The notes under the pieces are model-generated. The model did not search any database and was not told where the DNA came from. It worked only from the letters and a program-made list of their open reading frames with translations. From Flaviflexus huanghaiensis (GTDB lineage: Bacteria > Actinomycetota > Actinomycetes > Actinomycetales > Actinomycetaceae), in the NCBI RefSeq assembly GCF_014118685.1, contig NZ_JACFAK010000002.1:212528-276527 (forward strand): a DNA stretch of 64,000 nucleotides, written 5' to 3'. Positions 44,577-54,202 of the stretch are shown piece by piece; position 1 is the first letter of the stretch; the number at the start of each line of letters is the position of its first letter. The translations under genes and the position numbers were made by a program.

Positions 44577-45580
44577 CAAGCATCGCTGCAGAATTTGGGG
44601 CTACAAATCCAGACGTTTATTTCGGTGATGAGTACTTGGAGCTACATGCCCAGCTGGACGGCGGGACACCTGAAAAGTTCAGGCTCAAGCATGATTTAGG
44701 AAGCGTGCAGTATTCGTACGTCAGGAGACCGGTAACCTCGGACATTGTCGAGGACCGATCTGACATCATAACTCCCTACGGTTATGGCGAGCCTATGATC
44801 CTATCGTGCCCGGATAGGTCACGGTTGAAGGAGCTAGTCAGTGTTTTCGACGAGGAGTTTCGTACCTATTGTCGGAACGAGGGCATTGTCAGCGAACTTG
44901 TGCGCTTTAGCCCGTTGGATTCTGGAGTATCCACATTCGGATCTCTTTACGATCTTTCTCTTAACCGACAGACCGTAGTCGTCGACTTGCGTGGTGAGGA
45001 TGTTCTGCTTCGGGAGTTTGACAAAAAGACCCGTTGGAGGGCGCGTAAAAACTTGAGTTTAGGAATCGAAGTCACCCTCGATCGGCCAAAGTCCCTGCAG
45101 GAGTTTGTATCTCTCTACGAGAGTACGATGAAGCGAAATCGCGCTGCGGACTTTTACCTTTTCGACCAGGAGTATTTCGAAGGCTTAGCTGACAGAATGG
45201 GGGACAAGGTCCTATTCGCGAAGGCTTACTTTGAAAATAAGCTAATAGCCGCGGCAATATTTCTCTTAGGCCCGGACCGGATCCACTATCATCTCTCGGG
45301 CTCCGATTACCAGTACTCTGATGTATCGCCCACGACCAGCATTTTGCATGAGGTCGCGCTTTGGGGGATCGAACATCGATACAAGCTCGTGCATTTAGGT
45401 GGGGGACGAAGCGCTTCAAGCGAAGACAGCCTTTTCAAGTTCAAACGAAAGTTCGGCTCGACATTGAGCGGTTTCTATCTCGGTAAGCGAATTCACGATC
45501 TAGTGGCTTATAGCCAGCTGTCGAAGGAACGGAACCAGGAGACGTCAGATTTTTTCCCTGCATATCGTGCCAGAATCTGA
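44573..45580 (+). CDS. FemAB/GNAT_acetyltransf_6-like transferase
   Basis: A protein of 335 aa. The C-terminal two thirds resemble the FemAB-like (BioF2/PEP-CTERM FemAB) acyl transferase fold: TRWRARKNLSLGIEVT, FVSLYESTMKRNRAADFY, then AAIFLLGPDRIHYHLSGSDYQYS and GGGRSASSEDSLFKFKRKFG. Family members attach an aminoacyl or acyl group to an amino group. Here it may modify an amino sugar in the polymer or link a residue to it; that is inference. Overlaps the GNAT gene (ATGA). Confidence 0.78.
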   Translation: MTSIAAEFGATNPDVYFGDEYLELHAQLDGGTPEKFRLKHDLGSVQYSYVRRPVTSDIVEDRSDIITPYGYGEPMILSCPDRSRLKELVSVFDEEFRTYCRNEGIVSELVRFSPLDSGVSTFGSLYDLSLNRQTVVVDLRGEDVLLREFDKKTRWRARKNLSLGIEVTLDRPKSLQEFVSLYESTMKRNRAADFYLFDQEYFEGLADRMGDKVLFAKAYFENKLIAAAIFLLGPDRIHYHLSGSDYQYSDVSPTTSILHEVALWGIEHRYKLVHLGGGRSASSEDSLFKFKRKFGSTLSGFYLGKRIHDLVAYSQLSKERNQETSDFFPAYRARI

Positions 45581-45590
45581 ACGAAGGGTC

Positions 45591-45935
45591 ATGAGCATGC
45601 ACGCAAATCGCATGAAGGTAGTCGAATTCCGCGCCTCGCTTCGATCCGAAGGTTGCGCGTCAGGTCGTTGCCTGCGTCTAGGCCAACAGCGTAGACCGCA
45701 TGGGCGCATCTCTTATCGTCGCGAGCAAGAAGTGTCCGAGGGCTACACAAACATTGATGGAGAATGGAGGGCCGCGATGATTTTGAAGGGGGACGTACGC
45801 GGCTACGAATTCGGTGGCGACGTCGCTCCAGAGGTCTTGGCGATGGGAGGAGGATCGAGAACTACAGCCGAATTAGTAGTCACGAACGTTGCTCCTTCTA
45901 TAGTCATCGATAAGGCGGACCACGGACAATGGTGA
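45591..45935 (+). CDS. Unrecognised small ORF
   Basis: A frame of 114 aa between the FemAB-like gene and a glycosyltransferase. GAAGGG precedes two possible starts (ATG 45591 or 45597). I find no family match. The first half is Arg-rich and does not look like typical protein, while the second half (ILKGDVRGYEFGGDVAPEV) looks more native. It overlaps the next gene by seven bases. A neighbouring frame (about 45,640-45,770) also looks protein-like, so this may be the frameshifted relic of another sugar-modifying gene instead of a true CDS. Confidence 0.35.
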   Translation: MSMHANRMKVVEFRASLRSEGCASGRCLRLGQQRRPHGRISYRREQEVSEGYTNIDGEWRAAMILKGDVRGYEFGGDVAPEVLAMGGGSRTTAELVVTNVAPSIVIDKADHGQW

Positions 45936-47140
45936 CGAAGAAGCGAAGGTTAGACGGATCCAGATCTATTGTCTATGGCGTAACCGTTGGAGTCAGTGCA
46001 TATTCTCTCCTAAAAGGGCAGCTTCAGTGGTTCTCGACGAGGGGATGGAAGGTCACCCTCGTATCGGATCCGGATGATAAAGCCCTCGCTGCATCGAGGC
46101 GCGAAGGCGTTAATTTCGAACCCTTGTCGATGCGACGGGGGATCTCCCTTGTGCAAGATCCGTTTTCTCTATGGTGCTGGATCCGCTTACTGCGTCGGCT
46201 TTCTCCCGACGCAACGAATGTAGGTACTCCAAAGGCGGGTCTTCTTGGAGGTTTTGCGGCTTGGCTGACCCGCGTCCCTCGTCGTGTCTACGTCGTTCGG
46301 GGGCTTCGGCTCGAAGGCGTCGATGGCCCTCTTCTGCCAGTCTTGTGGCTGATGGAGCGACTTTCTACGACATTCGCGACGGACGTCGTTGTGGTCAGCG
46401 AATCGCTTGGTCGTGAGCTTGTACGACGACGGCTCACCAATCCGAAGAAGACCTGGCTTATCGGTTCTGGGAGTAGTAATGGCGTCGACGTCGAGAAGAT
46501 CGAGGACCGGGTTTCGGCGACCGACGCAGGTCAGCTTCGGAGTGATCTCGGGATATCCGCGGATTCATTCGTAGTCGGTTTCATTGGTCGGGTCAACCGA
46601 GACAAGGGTTTCGATACTCTCGTACGTGCGATGACGAGTGGTGAGCTAGCGGAACACGTTCGTTTACTTGTCATTGGTCCGGTGGAGGACACCGCACTTG
46701 CCGGCCTACTAGGGTCTCAGGAGTCGCGAGTAATCTTCATTGAGTGGACCAACGATGTCTGGGCGTACCTTTCCGTCATTGACACGCTCGTGTTACCCAC
46801 ACGTCGAGAAGGGTTTCCAAACGTCGTCCTGGAGGCGGCTTCCGCGCGCGTGCCGACAATTACGACGCGCGCCACTGGAGCAACAGATTCGGTCTTGGAC
46901 GGAGAGACAGGGTACCAGGTCGATATCGACGACAGCGTTGCTTTGACTAGAAGAATCAATCAGTTCGCTGCTACGCCGGAACTCGCACGTGAGATGGGAC
47001 AGCGAGCTTACGAGCGAGTGCGCACTGAGTTCAAGCCTGAGTCTATCTGGCAGGGACTTGCGGAGATAATCGAAGGAAGAGCTGTCTCCGAACATGTTGT
47101 TCGACTCGAGCAGCCGAACGTTACGAACAGGAAATCATGA
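45929..47140 (+). CDS. GT4 glycosyltransferase (PglA/CapM-like)
   Basis: A protein of 403 aa, GT-B fold. The N-terminal part has VGVSAYSLLKGQLQWFSTRGW and NVGTPKAGLLGGFAAWL, seen in PglA/CapM-like enzymes that add the second sugar to the lipid-linked unit. The C-terminal part has VGFIGRVNRDKGFDTL and the EX7E-like site TRREGFPNVVLEAASARVP. It overlaps the unknown ORF by 7 bp and the next gene by 4 bp (ATGA). Cytoplasmic face of the membrane. Donor unknown. Confidence 0.88.
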   Translation: MVTKKRRLDGSRSIVYGVTVGVSAYSLLKGQLQWFSTRGWKVTLVSDPDDKALAASRREGVNFEPLSMRRGISLVQDPFSLWCWIRLLRRLSPDATNVGTPKAGLLGGFAAWLTRVPRRVYVVRGLRLEGVDGPLLPVLWLMERLSTTFATDVVVVSESLGRELVRRRLTNPKKTWLIGSGSSNGVDVEKIEDRVSATDAGQLRSDLGISADSFVVGFIGRVNRDKGFDTLVRAMTSGELAEHVRLLVIGPVEDTALAGLLGSQESRVIFIEWTNDVWAYLSVIDTLVLPTRREGFPNVVLEAASARVPTITTRATGATDSVLDGETGYQVDIDDSVALTRRINQFAATPELAREMGQRAYERVRTEFKPESIWQGLAEIIEGRAVSEHVVRLEQPNVTNRKS

Positions 47141-48087
47141 GAGTTCTGATCACTGGCGGTGCCGGCTTCATCGGGTCAAATCTGGCGAAGCACATCAATA
47201 GGCATTCTGCAGATACCGATGTTCGGATCATCGATGATCTCAGCACCGGATTCGAAAGCAATCTGAACGGCACCGACGTCCAACTCATCCGAGCGAGCGT
47301 TCTCGACTACGACGCTCTTGCCGGAGCAGCAGAAAACGTCGATTCCATTGTCCACCTTGCCGCGATTCCGAGTGTCCCACGGTCGATAGCGAATCCCGTC
47401 GCCTCGCACGCTGCAAATGCCACGGGAACTCTCAACGTGCTGGAGGCAGCTCGTCAAGCGAAGGTGGGTCATGTAGTCGTAGCATCTTCGAGCTCGGTTT
47501 ACGGCTCCAATCCCAACCTGCCGAAGAGCGAATACGACTGGATCCGCCCGATGAGCCCTTACGCCGTTAGCAAGCTCGCGACCGAGGGGTACGCGATCGC
47601 GTACCAGTATGCATACGGACTAAAGACTCTTGCGTTCAGGTTTTTTAACGTTTTCGGACCTGGGCAAGCCGCAGATCACGCCTATGCTGCAGTAATCCCT
47701 AAGTTCCTCGACGCCGCTCTGAACGATAGTCCAGTAACAGTCCATGGAGACGGCTTGCAGTCACGAGATTTCACTTATGTAGAGACAGTATGTGAAGTCC
47801 TCGCGACAGCAGTTAAGAACCAAACTCATAGTGTCGAGCCGGTCAACCTGGCTTATGGAACGAACACTACATTGCTTGCGTTGTTGGCAGAGATCGAACT
47901 TCAACTCGGGAAGCCAATCTCGCGAGAACACTCTGATGCACGTACTGGCGATATTAGAGCTTCACAGGCAGACAGTAGCCGTGTCCTGGAATTGTTCCCG
48001 GAAGTGCAACCAGTGGCTCTGGAAGAAGGAATCGCCAAAACTATAGCGTGGTTTAAGCAAATGAACGAAACTGAAGGTGTCGCATGA
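47137..48087 (+). CDS. NAD-dependent sugar epimerase/dehydratase (WbpP/GalE-like)
   Basis: A protein of 316 aa, extended SDR. The nucleotide-binding loop is GGAGFIG (residues 7-13) and the catalytic YAVSK is at Tyr142/Lys146. It resembles UDP-GlcNAc or UDP-glucose 4-epimerases (WbpP/GalE). Together with the next gene, a UDP-HexNAc dehydrogenase, it could make UDP-GalNAcA-type sugars. ATGA overlaps at both ends. Confidence 0.88.
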   Translation: MRVLITGGAGFIGSNLAKHINRHSADTDVRIIDDLSTGFESNLNGTDVQLIRASVLDYDALAGAAENVDSIVHLAAIPSVPRSIANPVASHAANATGTLNVLEAARQAKVGHVVVASSSSVYGSNPNLPKSEYDWIRPMSPYAVSKLATEGYAIAYQYAYGLKTLAFRFFNVFGPGQAADHAYAAVIPKFLDAALNDSPVTVHGDGLQSRDFTYVETVCEVLATAVKNQTHSVEPVNLAYGTNTTLLALLAEIELQLGKPISREHSDARTGDIRASQADSSRVLELFPEVQPVALEEGIAKTIAWFKQMNETEGVA

Positions 48088-49355
48088 AGATTTCGGATGT
48101 CAGCATAGCGGTTATTGGTCTTGGATATGTCGGCCTCCCGCTAGCGGTTGAATTCGCCAAGAAGTTCCCAGTAACCGGCTTCGACATTAACGAATCCCGA
48201 GTTGCCGAGCTCCGCGCGGGTCGGGACAAGACGCTGGAAGTCGAGAGCCACGAGCTTGCCAATGCAGAACAATTGGAGTTTAGTTCGGACCCAGTTGATC
48301 TTGACCGAGCGAATGTTTTTATCGTGACCGCGCCGACGCCAATCAACGAGCACAAGCAGCCCGACCTCAAGCCACTTCTTTCCGCCGCTTCCACCGTAGG
48401 TCAGCACCTTAAGCGGGGAGACGTGGTAGTTTTCGAATCAACAGTTTACCCTGGCGCTACTGAAGAAGACTGCGTACCAGTTCTCGAACGTGAGAGCGGC
48501 CTCAAGTTCAATGTTGATTTCTTTGTTGGGTACAGCCCAGAGCGAATCAATCCCGGTGACAAGGTCAATCGATTCACCACAATTGTGAAGGTGACATCCG
48601 GATCAACTCCGGACGTTGCTGATTTCGTCGACGAACTCTATCGAATGGTCGTCGCCGCCGGTACCTACAAAGCGTCGTCTATTCGTGTGGCAGAAGCTGC
48701 GAAGGTTATCGAGAACACACAACGAGATGTAAATATTGCTCTGGTTAATGAGTTAGCAGTTCTATTCGACAAACTCGGGATCGACACTGAGGAGGTACTA
48801 CTTGCCGCTGGCTCTAAATGGAACTTCTTGCCATTCCGTCCGGGCCTCGTTGGTGGGCACTGCATTGGAGTCGACCCGTATTACTTAACCCATAAGGCAC
48901 AGTCAGTGGGGTATCATCCGGAAATTATCTTGGCTGGGCGCCGTCTGAATGATTCGATGGGAATCTACGTAGCGACCCAGCTCATCAAGAAGATGACCAA
49001 AGAGGGAATTCCGGTCAGAGATTCCCGGGTCCTAATTCTCGGACTGACTTTCAAAGAAAATACGCCCGACTTGCGAAACACGCGAGTTATCGACGTCATT
49101 GCAGAATTGTCTGAGTATGGCATGCAGGTGGACGTGCACGATCCTTGGGCTAATCCCGTTGAGGCATTCGGAGAGTATGGGATCTCATTGGTAAGCGACC
49201 CAGAGTTGGACTCATACGACGCGGTCGTGCTCGCCGTAGCGCACAAACATTATGTCGAGCTTGGGTCCAACGGTGTTCGAAGGTTTGGCAAGAACGATGG
49301 TCATGTGCTCTACGACATAAAGTGTGCACTCTCAGATGCCGATCTTCGCCTTTAG
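48084..49355 (+). CDS. UDP-N-acetylhexosamine 6-dehydrogenase (WbpO/TviB-like)
   Basis: A protein of 423 aa in the UDP-glucose/GDP-mannose dehydrogenase family. The N-terminal loop is [10 protein letters not shown]; the active-site block is [15 protein letters not shown] with catalytic Cys260; the C-terminal domain contains [17 protein letters not shown]. The sequence is closer to the UDP-HexNAc (WbpO, VipA/TviB) branch than to UDP-glucose dehydrogenase. It makes a uronic acid, so the polymer is probably acidic. ATGA overlap with the epimerase. Confidence 0.92.
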   Translation: MKISDVSIAVIGLGYVGLPLAVEFAKKFPVTGFDINESRVAELRAGRDKTLEVESHELANAEQLEFSSDPVDLDRANVFIVTAPTPINEHKQPDLKPLLSAASTVGQHLKRGDVVVFESTVYPGATEEDCVPVLERESGLKFNVDFFVGYSPERINPGDKVNRFTTIVKVTSGSTPDVADFVDELYRMVVAAGTYKASSIRVAEAAKVIENTQRDVNIALVNELAVLFDKLGIDTEEVLLAAGSKWNFLPFRPGLVGGHCIGVDPYYLTHKAQSVGYHPEIILAGRRLNDSMGIYVATQLIKKMTKEGIPVRDSRVLILGLTFKENTPDLRNTRVIDVIAELSEYGMQVDVHDPWANPVEAFGEYGISLVSDPELDSYDAVVLAVAHKHYVELGSNGVRRFGKNDGHVLYDIKCALSDADLRL

Positions 49356-49522
49356 TGAGCGCAAGTGATTCGGCCGCACGGTACTCTCGATGGCATTCAG
49401 CTTCTAAGTTCAAATTTCTTGGGGCTTTCTTCCAACAACCGATTTGATCACGGTTTGCTAAGTTCTTTTCAATCTGCACATTGCCTCCGTTTGAAACCCA
49501 TATCCGCGACGGGAGGCGGAGT

Positions 49523-50629
49523 GTGAGCGAGGCAAATCATCCGCGACGTGTGCTCCAGGTATTCTCTAGCCTCGACAGAGGTGGTGCCGAACAAGTTGTC
49601 ATGAACTGGTACCGAAAAATTGACAGAGAACAAGTTCAGTTCGACTTTGTTGTTGAGGAAAGATGCGAAGAGTATGCTCACGAATCCGAAATTCGCAGCC
49701 TAGGTGGGAGAATATATCGCGTTCAAAGGCCAATATCTAATGTCTTTGGATACATCAGACAATGGAATCGGCTTTTGGAATCTCATCCCGAATGGACGGT
49801 GGTCCACGCACACCACACCTCGCCAGCGTTTATTTTTCTAACATTAGCCAGAATGAAGGGGCGTAGAACCATTGCTCACAGCCACACTGCCGGGGGGCGT
49901 TCAACAGCGAAGGACGTCCTGAAGCGATTTGCGCGATGGCCATTGAGATACATCGCCTCTGACCGCATGGCGTGCTCGCCCGACGCCGCGCGCTGGATGT
50001 TTGGTCAAAAGCAGGTTCAAATCGTCCCTAATGGCATCGATGTTGAGAGTTTTCGATTCTCAAGCGAGCGTTCCCAAATTCTGCGGGCTCAGCATGAACT
50101 TGGCGACGGCATTGTCATCGGGCATGTGGGTAACTTCCGTGTTGTGAAGAACCACCGGCGAATATTGGATGTATTCAAGGAAGTAACAAGTAGAGCGGCG
50201 GATGCTCGACTGGTGCTAGTTGGCGACGGAGGTCTCCGTAGGGAGATGGAAATCTATGCTGAAGGGTTAGGGATCTACGACAGTGTGCGGTTTCTCGGCG
50301 TGCGAAGTGATATTGCGGAACTCTTAGGAATGTTCGATGTCATGGTCTTTCCCTCGCTATATGAGGGTTTTGGGGTGAGTGTTGTTGAAGCGCAAGCCGC
50401 AGGCCTACCTGTAGTCATGTCAGACACCGTTCCTAAGAATGTCGTAGTTAGTCGACATGTGCGCTCGCTATCGCTAAATGCTTCAAATGTAGTTTGGGCT
50501 GAAGCACTTCTAGCAGACGCCAGATCCATCGAATCTCGAGAAGAACAATGCGATCTCGTCAAAAACAGTGAGTTTAATATCGTTCAAAGTCTTGGCGAAG
50601 TAGAAAGAACCTATCGTGGCGAGCGCTAG
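49523..50629 (+). CDS. GT4 glycosyltransferase (EpsF-like)
   Basis: A protein of 368 aa. The GTG at 49523 is chosen because GGGAGG lies 7 nt upstream; a TTG at 49481 in the same frame has none. The N-terminus VLQVFSSLDRGGAEQVVMNWY and VHAHHTSPAFIFL are typical for EpsF-like enzymes. The C-terminal half has IGHVGNFRVVKNHRRILD and the EX7E site YEGFGVSVVEAQAAGLP. A 167-bp gap separates it from the dehydrogenase, so a promoter may lie there. Confidence 0.88.
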   Translation: MSEANHPRRVLQVFSSLDRGGAEQVVMNWYRKIDREQVQFDFVVEERCEEYAHESEIRSLGGRIYRVQRPISNVFGYIRQWNRLLESHPEWTVVHAHHTSPAFIFLTLARMKGRRTIAHSHTAGGRSTAKDVLKRFARWPLRYIASDRMACSPDAARWMFGQKQVQIVPNGIDVESFRFSSERSQILRAQHELGDGIVIGHVGNFRVVKNHRRILDVFKEVTSRAADARLVLVGDGGLRREMEIYAEGLGIYDSVRFLGVRSDIAELLGMFDVMVFPSLYEGFGVSVVEAQAAGLPVVMSDTVPKNVVVSRHVRSLSLNASNVVWAEALLADARSIESREEQCDLVKNSEFNIVQSLGEVERTYRGER

Positions 50630-50789
50630 AGCAGGCTGCCAGATTGGCAGAAAGAAGCTGCAAGGGGCACTGAACGTCTCCTCAAAGCTGAGCCCTTTGA
50701 AATCCAGTCCCTCGGAGGAATCGTCGATGCTCTGGCATCCAAATGTCAACGTACACAATGTTACGCCCAACCGGCAGAAGGAAAAAGGA

Positions 50790-51839
50790 ATGACCGACAA
50801 TTCTAATTATGAAGGCAAGACACTCCTAATTACGGGTGGTACTGGTTCCTTCGGCCACACCGTGACTAAGAAGCTCCTGCAAAATAATGTCAAAGAAATT
50901 CGCATACTCAGTAGAGATGAAGCAAAACAGGACGCGATGCGTCATGAGCTTGCCGACCACAGGGTGCGATTTTATGTTGGTGATGTGAGAGACATTGATA
51001 GCGTTCGGCGAGCGAGCCGGGATGTCGATTATGTCTTCCATGCCGCAGCTTTGAAGCAGGTTCCCTCGTGTGAGTTCTTTCCGATGGAAGCCGTACGCAC
51101 AAATATCGTCGGCAGCAACAATGTGGTTCAAGCTTGCGAGGACAATGGTGTTCGATCTCTTGTTTGTCTTTCCACTGATAAGGCCGTCTATCCAGTTAAT
51201 GCGATGGGACAGTCTAAAGCGATGATGGAGAAAGTGGCACAGTCGCACGGCCTCAATAACCCTAACGCGAGTACCACTGTCTCTCTGGTGCGCTACGGGA
51301 ATGTTATGTACTCGCGAGGGTCGGTGATTCCGTTGTTTGTCAACCTGATTCGACAGGGAAAGAACCTCACCGTGACAAACCCCGGAATGACTAGATTCAT
51401 GATGTCCCTTGCGGACTCAGTTGACCTTGTTGACTACGCATTCCACAACGCCAAGCAAAGTGATTTATTCATCAAGAAGGCGCGCGCTTGCACGATTTCG
51501 GACCTCGCCCAAGCGCTGATTAATCTCTTCAAGTCCGACGTTGGAATTGATGTGATCGGGACGCGTCACGCCGAGAAAGTTTCTGAAGCATTGGCAACCA
51601 GAGAAGAACTGTCTCGAGCAGAGGATCGCGGTGATTATTTCCGTATCGCCGCGGATTCCAGAGATCTTAACTATGACCTGTTCCTCAATGAAGGCAATGT
51701 TGAACAGTCTGAATACGAGGATTATGACTCGCACAATGTGGAGAGAATGGATGTCTCGGAAGTCGAAGAGCTACTCCTGACGATTCCCGAAATTCGAAGG
51801 GATTTGCATAAAGCCGGAGTCGCGCCTAAGGAACGATGA
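50790..51839 (+). CDS. capE: CapE-type UDP-GlcNAc 4,6-dehydratase/5-epimerase
   Basis: A protein of 349 aa from ATG 50790, which has AGAAGG nine bases upstream; an upstream extension to 50616 is not native-like. The NAD loop is TGGTGSFG and the catalytic block is CLSTDKAVYPVNAMGQSKAMM. Met in place of the SDR Tyr is a known feature of this enzyme branch. It makes the first intermediate from UDP-GlcNAc to UDP-N-acetyl-L-fucosamine, acting before CapF and CapG. ATGA overlap with capF. Confidence 0.92.
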   Translation: MTDNSNYEGKTLLITGGTGSFGHTVTKKLLQNNVKEIRILSRDEAKQDAMRHELADHRVRFYVGDVRDIDSVRRASRDVDYVFHAAALKQVPSCEFFPMEAVRTNIVGSNNVVQACEDNGVRSLVCLSTDKAVYPVNAMGQSKAMMEKVAQSHGLNNPNASTTVSLVRYGNVMYSRGSVIPLFVNLIRQGKNLTVTNPGMTRFMMSLADSVDLVDYAFHNAKQSDLFIKKARACTISDLAQALINLFKSDVGIDVIGTRHAEKVSEALATREELSRAEDRGDYFRIAADSRDLNYDLFLNEGNVEQSEYEDYDSHNVERMDVSEVEELLLTIPEIRRDLHKAGVAPKER

Positions 51840-52957
51840 TGAATCTCATGCACAAAAAGTTCGCGATTACAGGCACGAATGGTTTCCTCGGTTGGCACAC
51901 GCGACTTGCGCTCCACTCTCACGGTGCAAGTTACGAAAGCATCCCAGTCGGAGAATCTTTTGACAAAGAACCGACTGTCAAGACCCTCGAAGGCACCGAA
52001 ATACTCATCCACCTAGCTGGCGTAAATCGCGGCTCTGATGAAGAGGTCTCCGACGGAAACCGATTATTCTCAGACCAGATTGCGGAAGCGCTCGTCTCCT
52101 GCAAAAACCCTCCAGTTGAGGTGGTGTATGCAAATTCAATTCAAGCGCTTTCTGGAAATGTCTACGGCCGGGCTAAGGATGAAGCCGCGAAGACGCTTGA
52201 ACGCGTGTGTGAGTCGCGCGGGACGCGCTTCCGCTCAGTACTATTGCCAAACATTTTTGGCGAGCATGGGCGACCGTACTACAACTCTGTCATCGCCACC
52301 TTCTGTCATCTATTGGCATCGGGTGAAGGGGCGCCGACGGTGCATCAGGATCGAGAGCTCACACTGTTACACGCGCAGGATGCTGCGGATTGGCTAATTG
52401 GTGTCGTTGATGAGAGCGTGGCGGCGCAACGACTTCAAACGTCAACTGTCGCTGACATATTGAGCATCTTGGAGGAGATCTCGGCGACCTACTCGAGTGG
52501 AGATATTCCAAATATCTCTACGAAACTCCGAAAGGATCTCTTTAATACCTACCGATCCTTCATCGCTGAGGGGCCCGTCGCGAAGCTTCCTATTACCCTT
52601 ACTAAACACAGCGATCATAGAGGCGCCTTCTTCGAGGTGGTTAGAAGTCACGGTGGTACTGGACAATCGTCGATATCTACGACTGCTGCTGGTATTAGTC
52701 GAGGAGATCATTACCATCGCAGGAAAATAGAACGCTTCTCGATCTTGTCTGGATCGGCAACAATACGCCTCCGTAAGATGTTTACCGACAGGGTCATAGA
52801 GTTTCGGGTTGATAGCAGTAATCCTGTCGCTATCGACATGCCAACCGGCTGGGTGCACAACCTTACGAATGTCGGCGCAGGCACGCTCTATATGCACTTT
52901 TGGAGCGATGAATTGTTCGACCCAATGAACCCAGATACCGTACCTGAGAAAGTATGA
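51836..52957 (+). CDS. capF: CapF-type bifunctional reductase/epimerase
   Basis: A protein of 373 aa. An N-terminal SDR domain (FAITGTNGFLGWHTRL; shortened, with NVYGRAKDEAAKTLE as the YxxxK region) is joined to a C-terminal cupin domain (KHSDHRGAFFEVV, GISRGDHYHRRKIERFSILSG). This arrangement is specific to CapF/WbjC/FnlB, which turns the CapE product into UDP-2-acetamido-2,6-dideoxy-L-talose. The cupin has the zinc-type histidines. Confidence 0.93.
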   Translation: MMNLMHKKFAITGTNGFLGWHTRLALHSHGASYESIPVGESFDKEPTVKTLEGTEILIHLAGVNRGSDEEVSDGNRLFSDQIAEALVSCKNPPVEVVYANSIQALSGNVYGRAKDEAAKTLERVCESRGTRFRSVLLPNIFGEHGRPYYNSVIATFCHLLASGEGAPTVHQDRELTLLHAQDAADWLIGVVDESVAAQRLQTSTVADILSILEEISATYSSGDIPNISTKLRKDLFNTYRSFIAEGPVAKLPITLTKHSDHRGAFFEVVRSHGGTGQSSISTTAAGISRGDHYHRRKIERFSILSGSATIRLRKMFTDRVIEFRVDSSNPVAIDMPTGWVHNLTNVGAGTLYMHFWSDELFDPMNPDTVPEKV

Positions 52958-52963
52958 TCCAGT

Positions 52964-54094
52964 ATGAATAAGCTTAAAGTCATGACTGTTGTTGGTACGC
53001 GGCCAGAAATTATTCGCCTTTCAGCAACAATCAAGTTGCTCGATCAGCATACTGATCATATTCTTGTCCACACGGGGCAGAACTACGACTACGAGTTAAA
53101 CGAAGTCTTCTTTGACGACTTTGGATTGCGGCAGCCCGACTATTTCCTGAATGCCGATACCAGTTCCCTCGGATCAACGCTGGGCTCGATTATCTCAGCA
53201 ACGGAGAAAGTCTTAATTAGCGAAAAGCCAGATGCATTTTTGGTGTTGGGCGACACAAACAGTTGCGTTTCTGCAGTCATAGCTAAGCGTCTAAAGGTCC
53301 CCGTATTCCACATGGAGGCCGGCAACAGATCATTTGATGAGAATGTTCCGGAGGAAACGAACCGCAGGCTCCTCGACCATATCTCTGACTATAACCTCGT
53401 ATACACGGAACATGGACGAAGGAACTTGCTCGGGGAAGGTATACACCCGTCGCGCATTCTCCTTACCGGCTCACCCATGCGAGAGGTATTGGAGCAGAAC
53501 CGTAGTCAGATCAAGAAGAGCAGGATTTTGGATGTCTTGAATCTGAAGTCCCGCGGTTATTTCTTGGTCAGTCTTCATCGCGAGGAGAATGTCGATAACC
53601 CGGAACGCCTTTCTCAAGCAGTCGACACCCTTCGAGCTATGCGCGATGAGTTCCGTCTGCCAGTACTAGTTTCCACTCATCCGCGGACACGTAGTCGACT
53701 CGAAGGGCTTGGCGTCTCCGATGAGCCGAACATTACATTCCATAAACCGTTCGGCTTTCACGATTACATCAAACTACAAGTTGAGTCGAAGCTCGTCCTG
53801 TCTGACAGTGGTACCATTAGCGAGGAATCAAGTATTTTGGGCTTCCCTGCGCTCACTCTGAGGAGCTTTATTGAAAGACCAGAAGCTCTGGACTCCGGAA
53901 GTATTATTACAACGGGACTAGAACCTGATTCCGTAATCGCTTCGGCCAGAATCCAGCTGGAATCTGGCGCAGTAAGTACTATTCCTGTCGAGTACTCAAT
54001 TAGAGATACTTCTATCCGCACTTTGCGATTCTTGCTCTCCCGAGTGCATAGCCACGCAACGGCAGCGGGACTAATGATGCCGAGAGTTAAGTGA
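52964..54094 (+). CDS. capG: CapG-type UDP-N-acetylhexosamine 2-epimerase
   Basis: A protein of 376 aa of the non-hydrolysing UDP-GlcNAc 2-epimerase family. It has VVGTRPEIIRLS, HTGQNYDYELNEVFF, VFHMEAGNRSFDENVPEE and SLHREENVDN. Directly following CapE and CapF it is the last enzyme to UDP-L-FucNAc (CapG/WbjD/FnlC). Alone it could be read as WecB, but the context and the N-terminal block favour CapG. Six-base gap from capF. Confidence 0.9.
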   Translation: MNKLKVMTVVGTRPEIIRLSATIKLLDQHTDHILVHTGQNYDYELNEVFFDDFGLRQPDYFLNADTSSLGSTLGSIISATEKVLISEKPDAFLVLGDTNSCVSAVIAKRLKVPVFHMEAGNRSFDENVPEETNRRLLDHISDYNLVYTEHGRRNLLGEGIHPSRILLTGSPMREVLEQNRSQIKKSRILDVLNLKSRGYFLVSLHREENVDNPERLSQAVDTLRAMRDEFRLPVLVSTHPRTRSRLEGLGVSDEPNITFHKPFGFHDYIKLQVESKLVLSDSGTISEESSILGFPALTLRSFIERPEALDSGSIITTGLEPDSVIASARIQLESGAVSTIPVEYSIRDTSIRTLRFLLSRVHSHATAAGLMMPRVK

Positions 54095-54202
54095 GTCGGC
54101 CGGAAAGTAGGACTGAATCCGCCTATCAGTCCACTAGCACAGGGAGCCTTTCGATTTTATCCCATGGTGGAATGACGGAAGGCTCGAGAATAGGGGAAAA
54201 CG

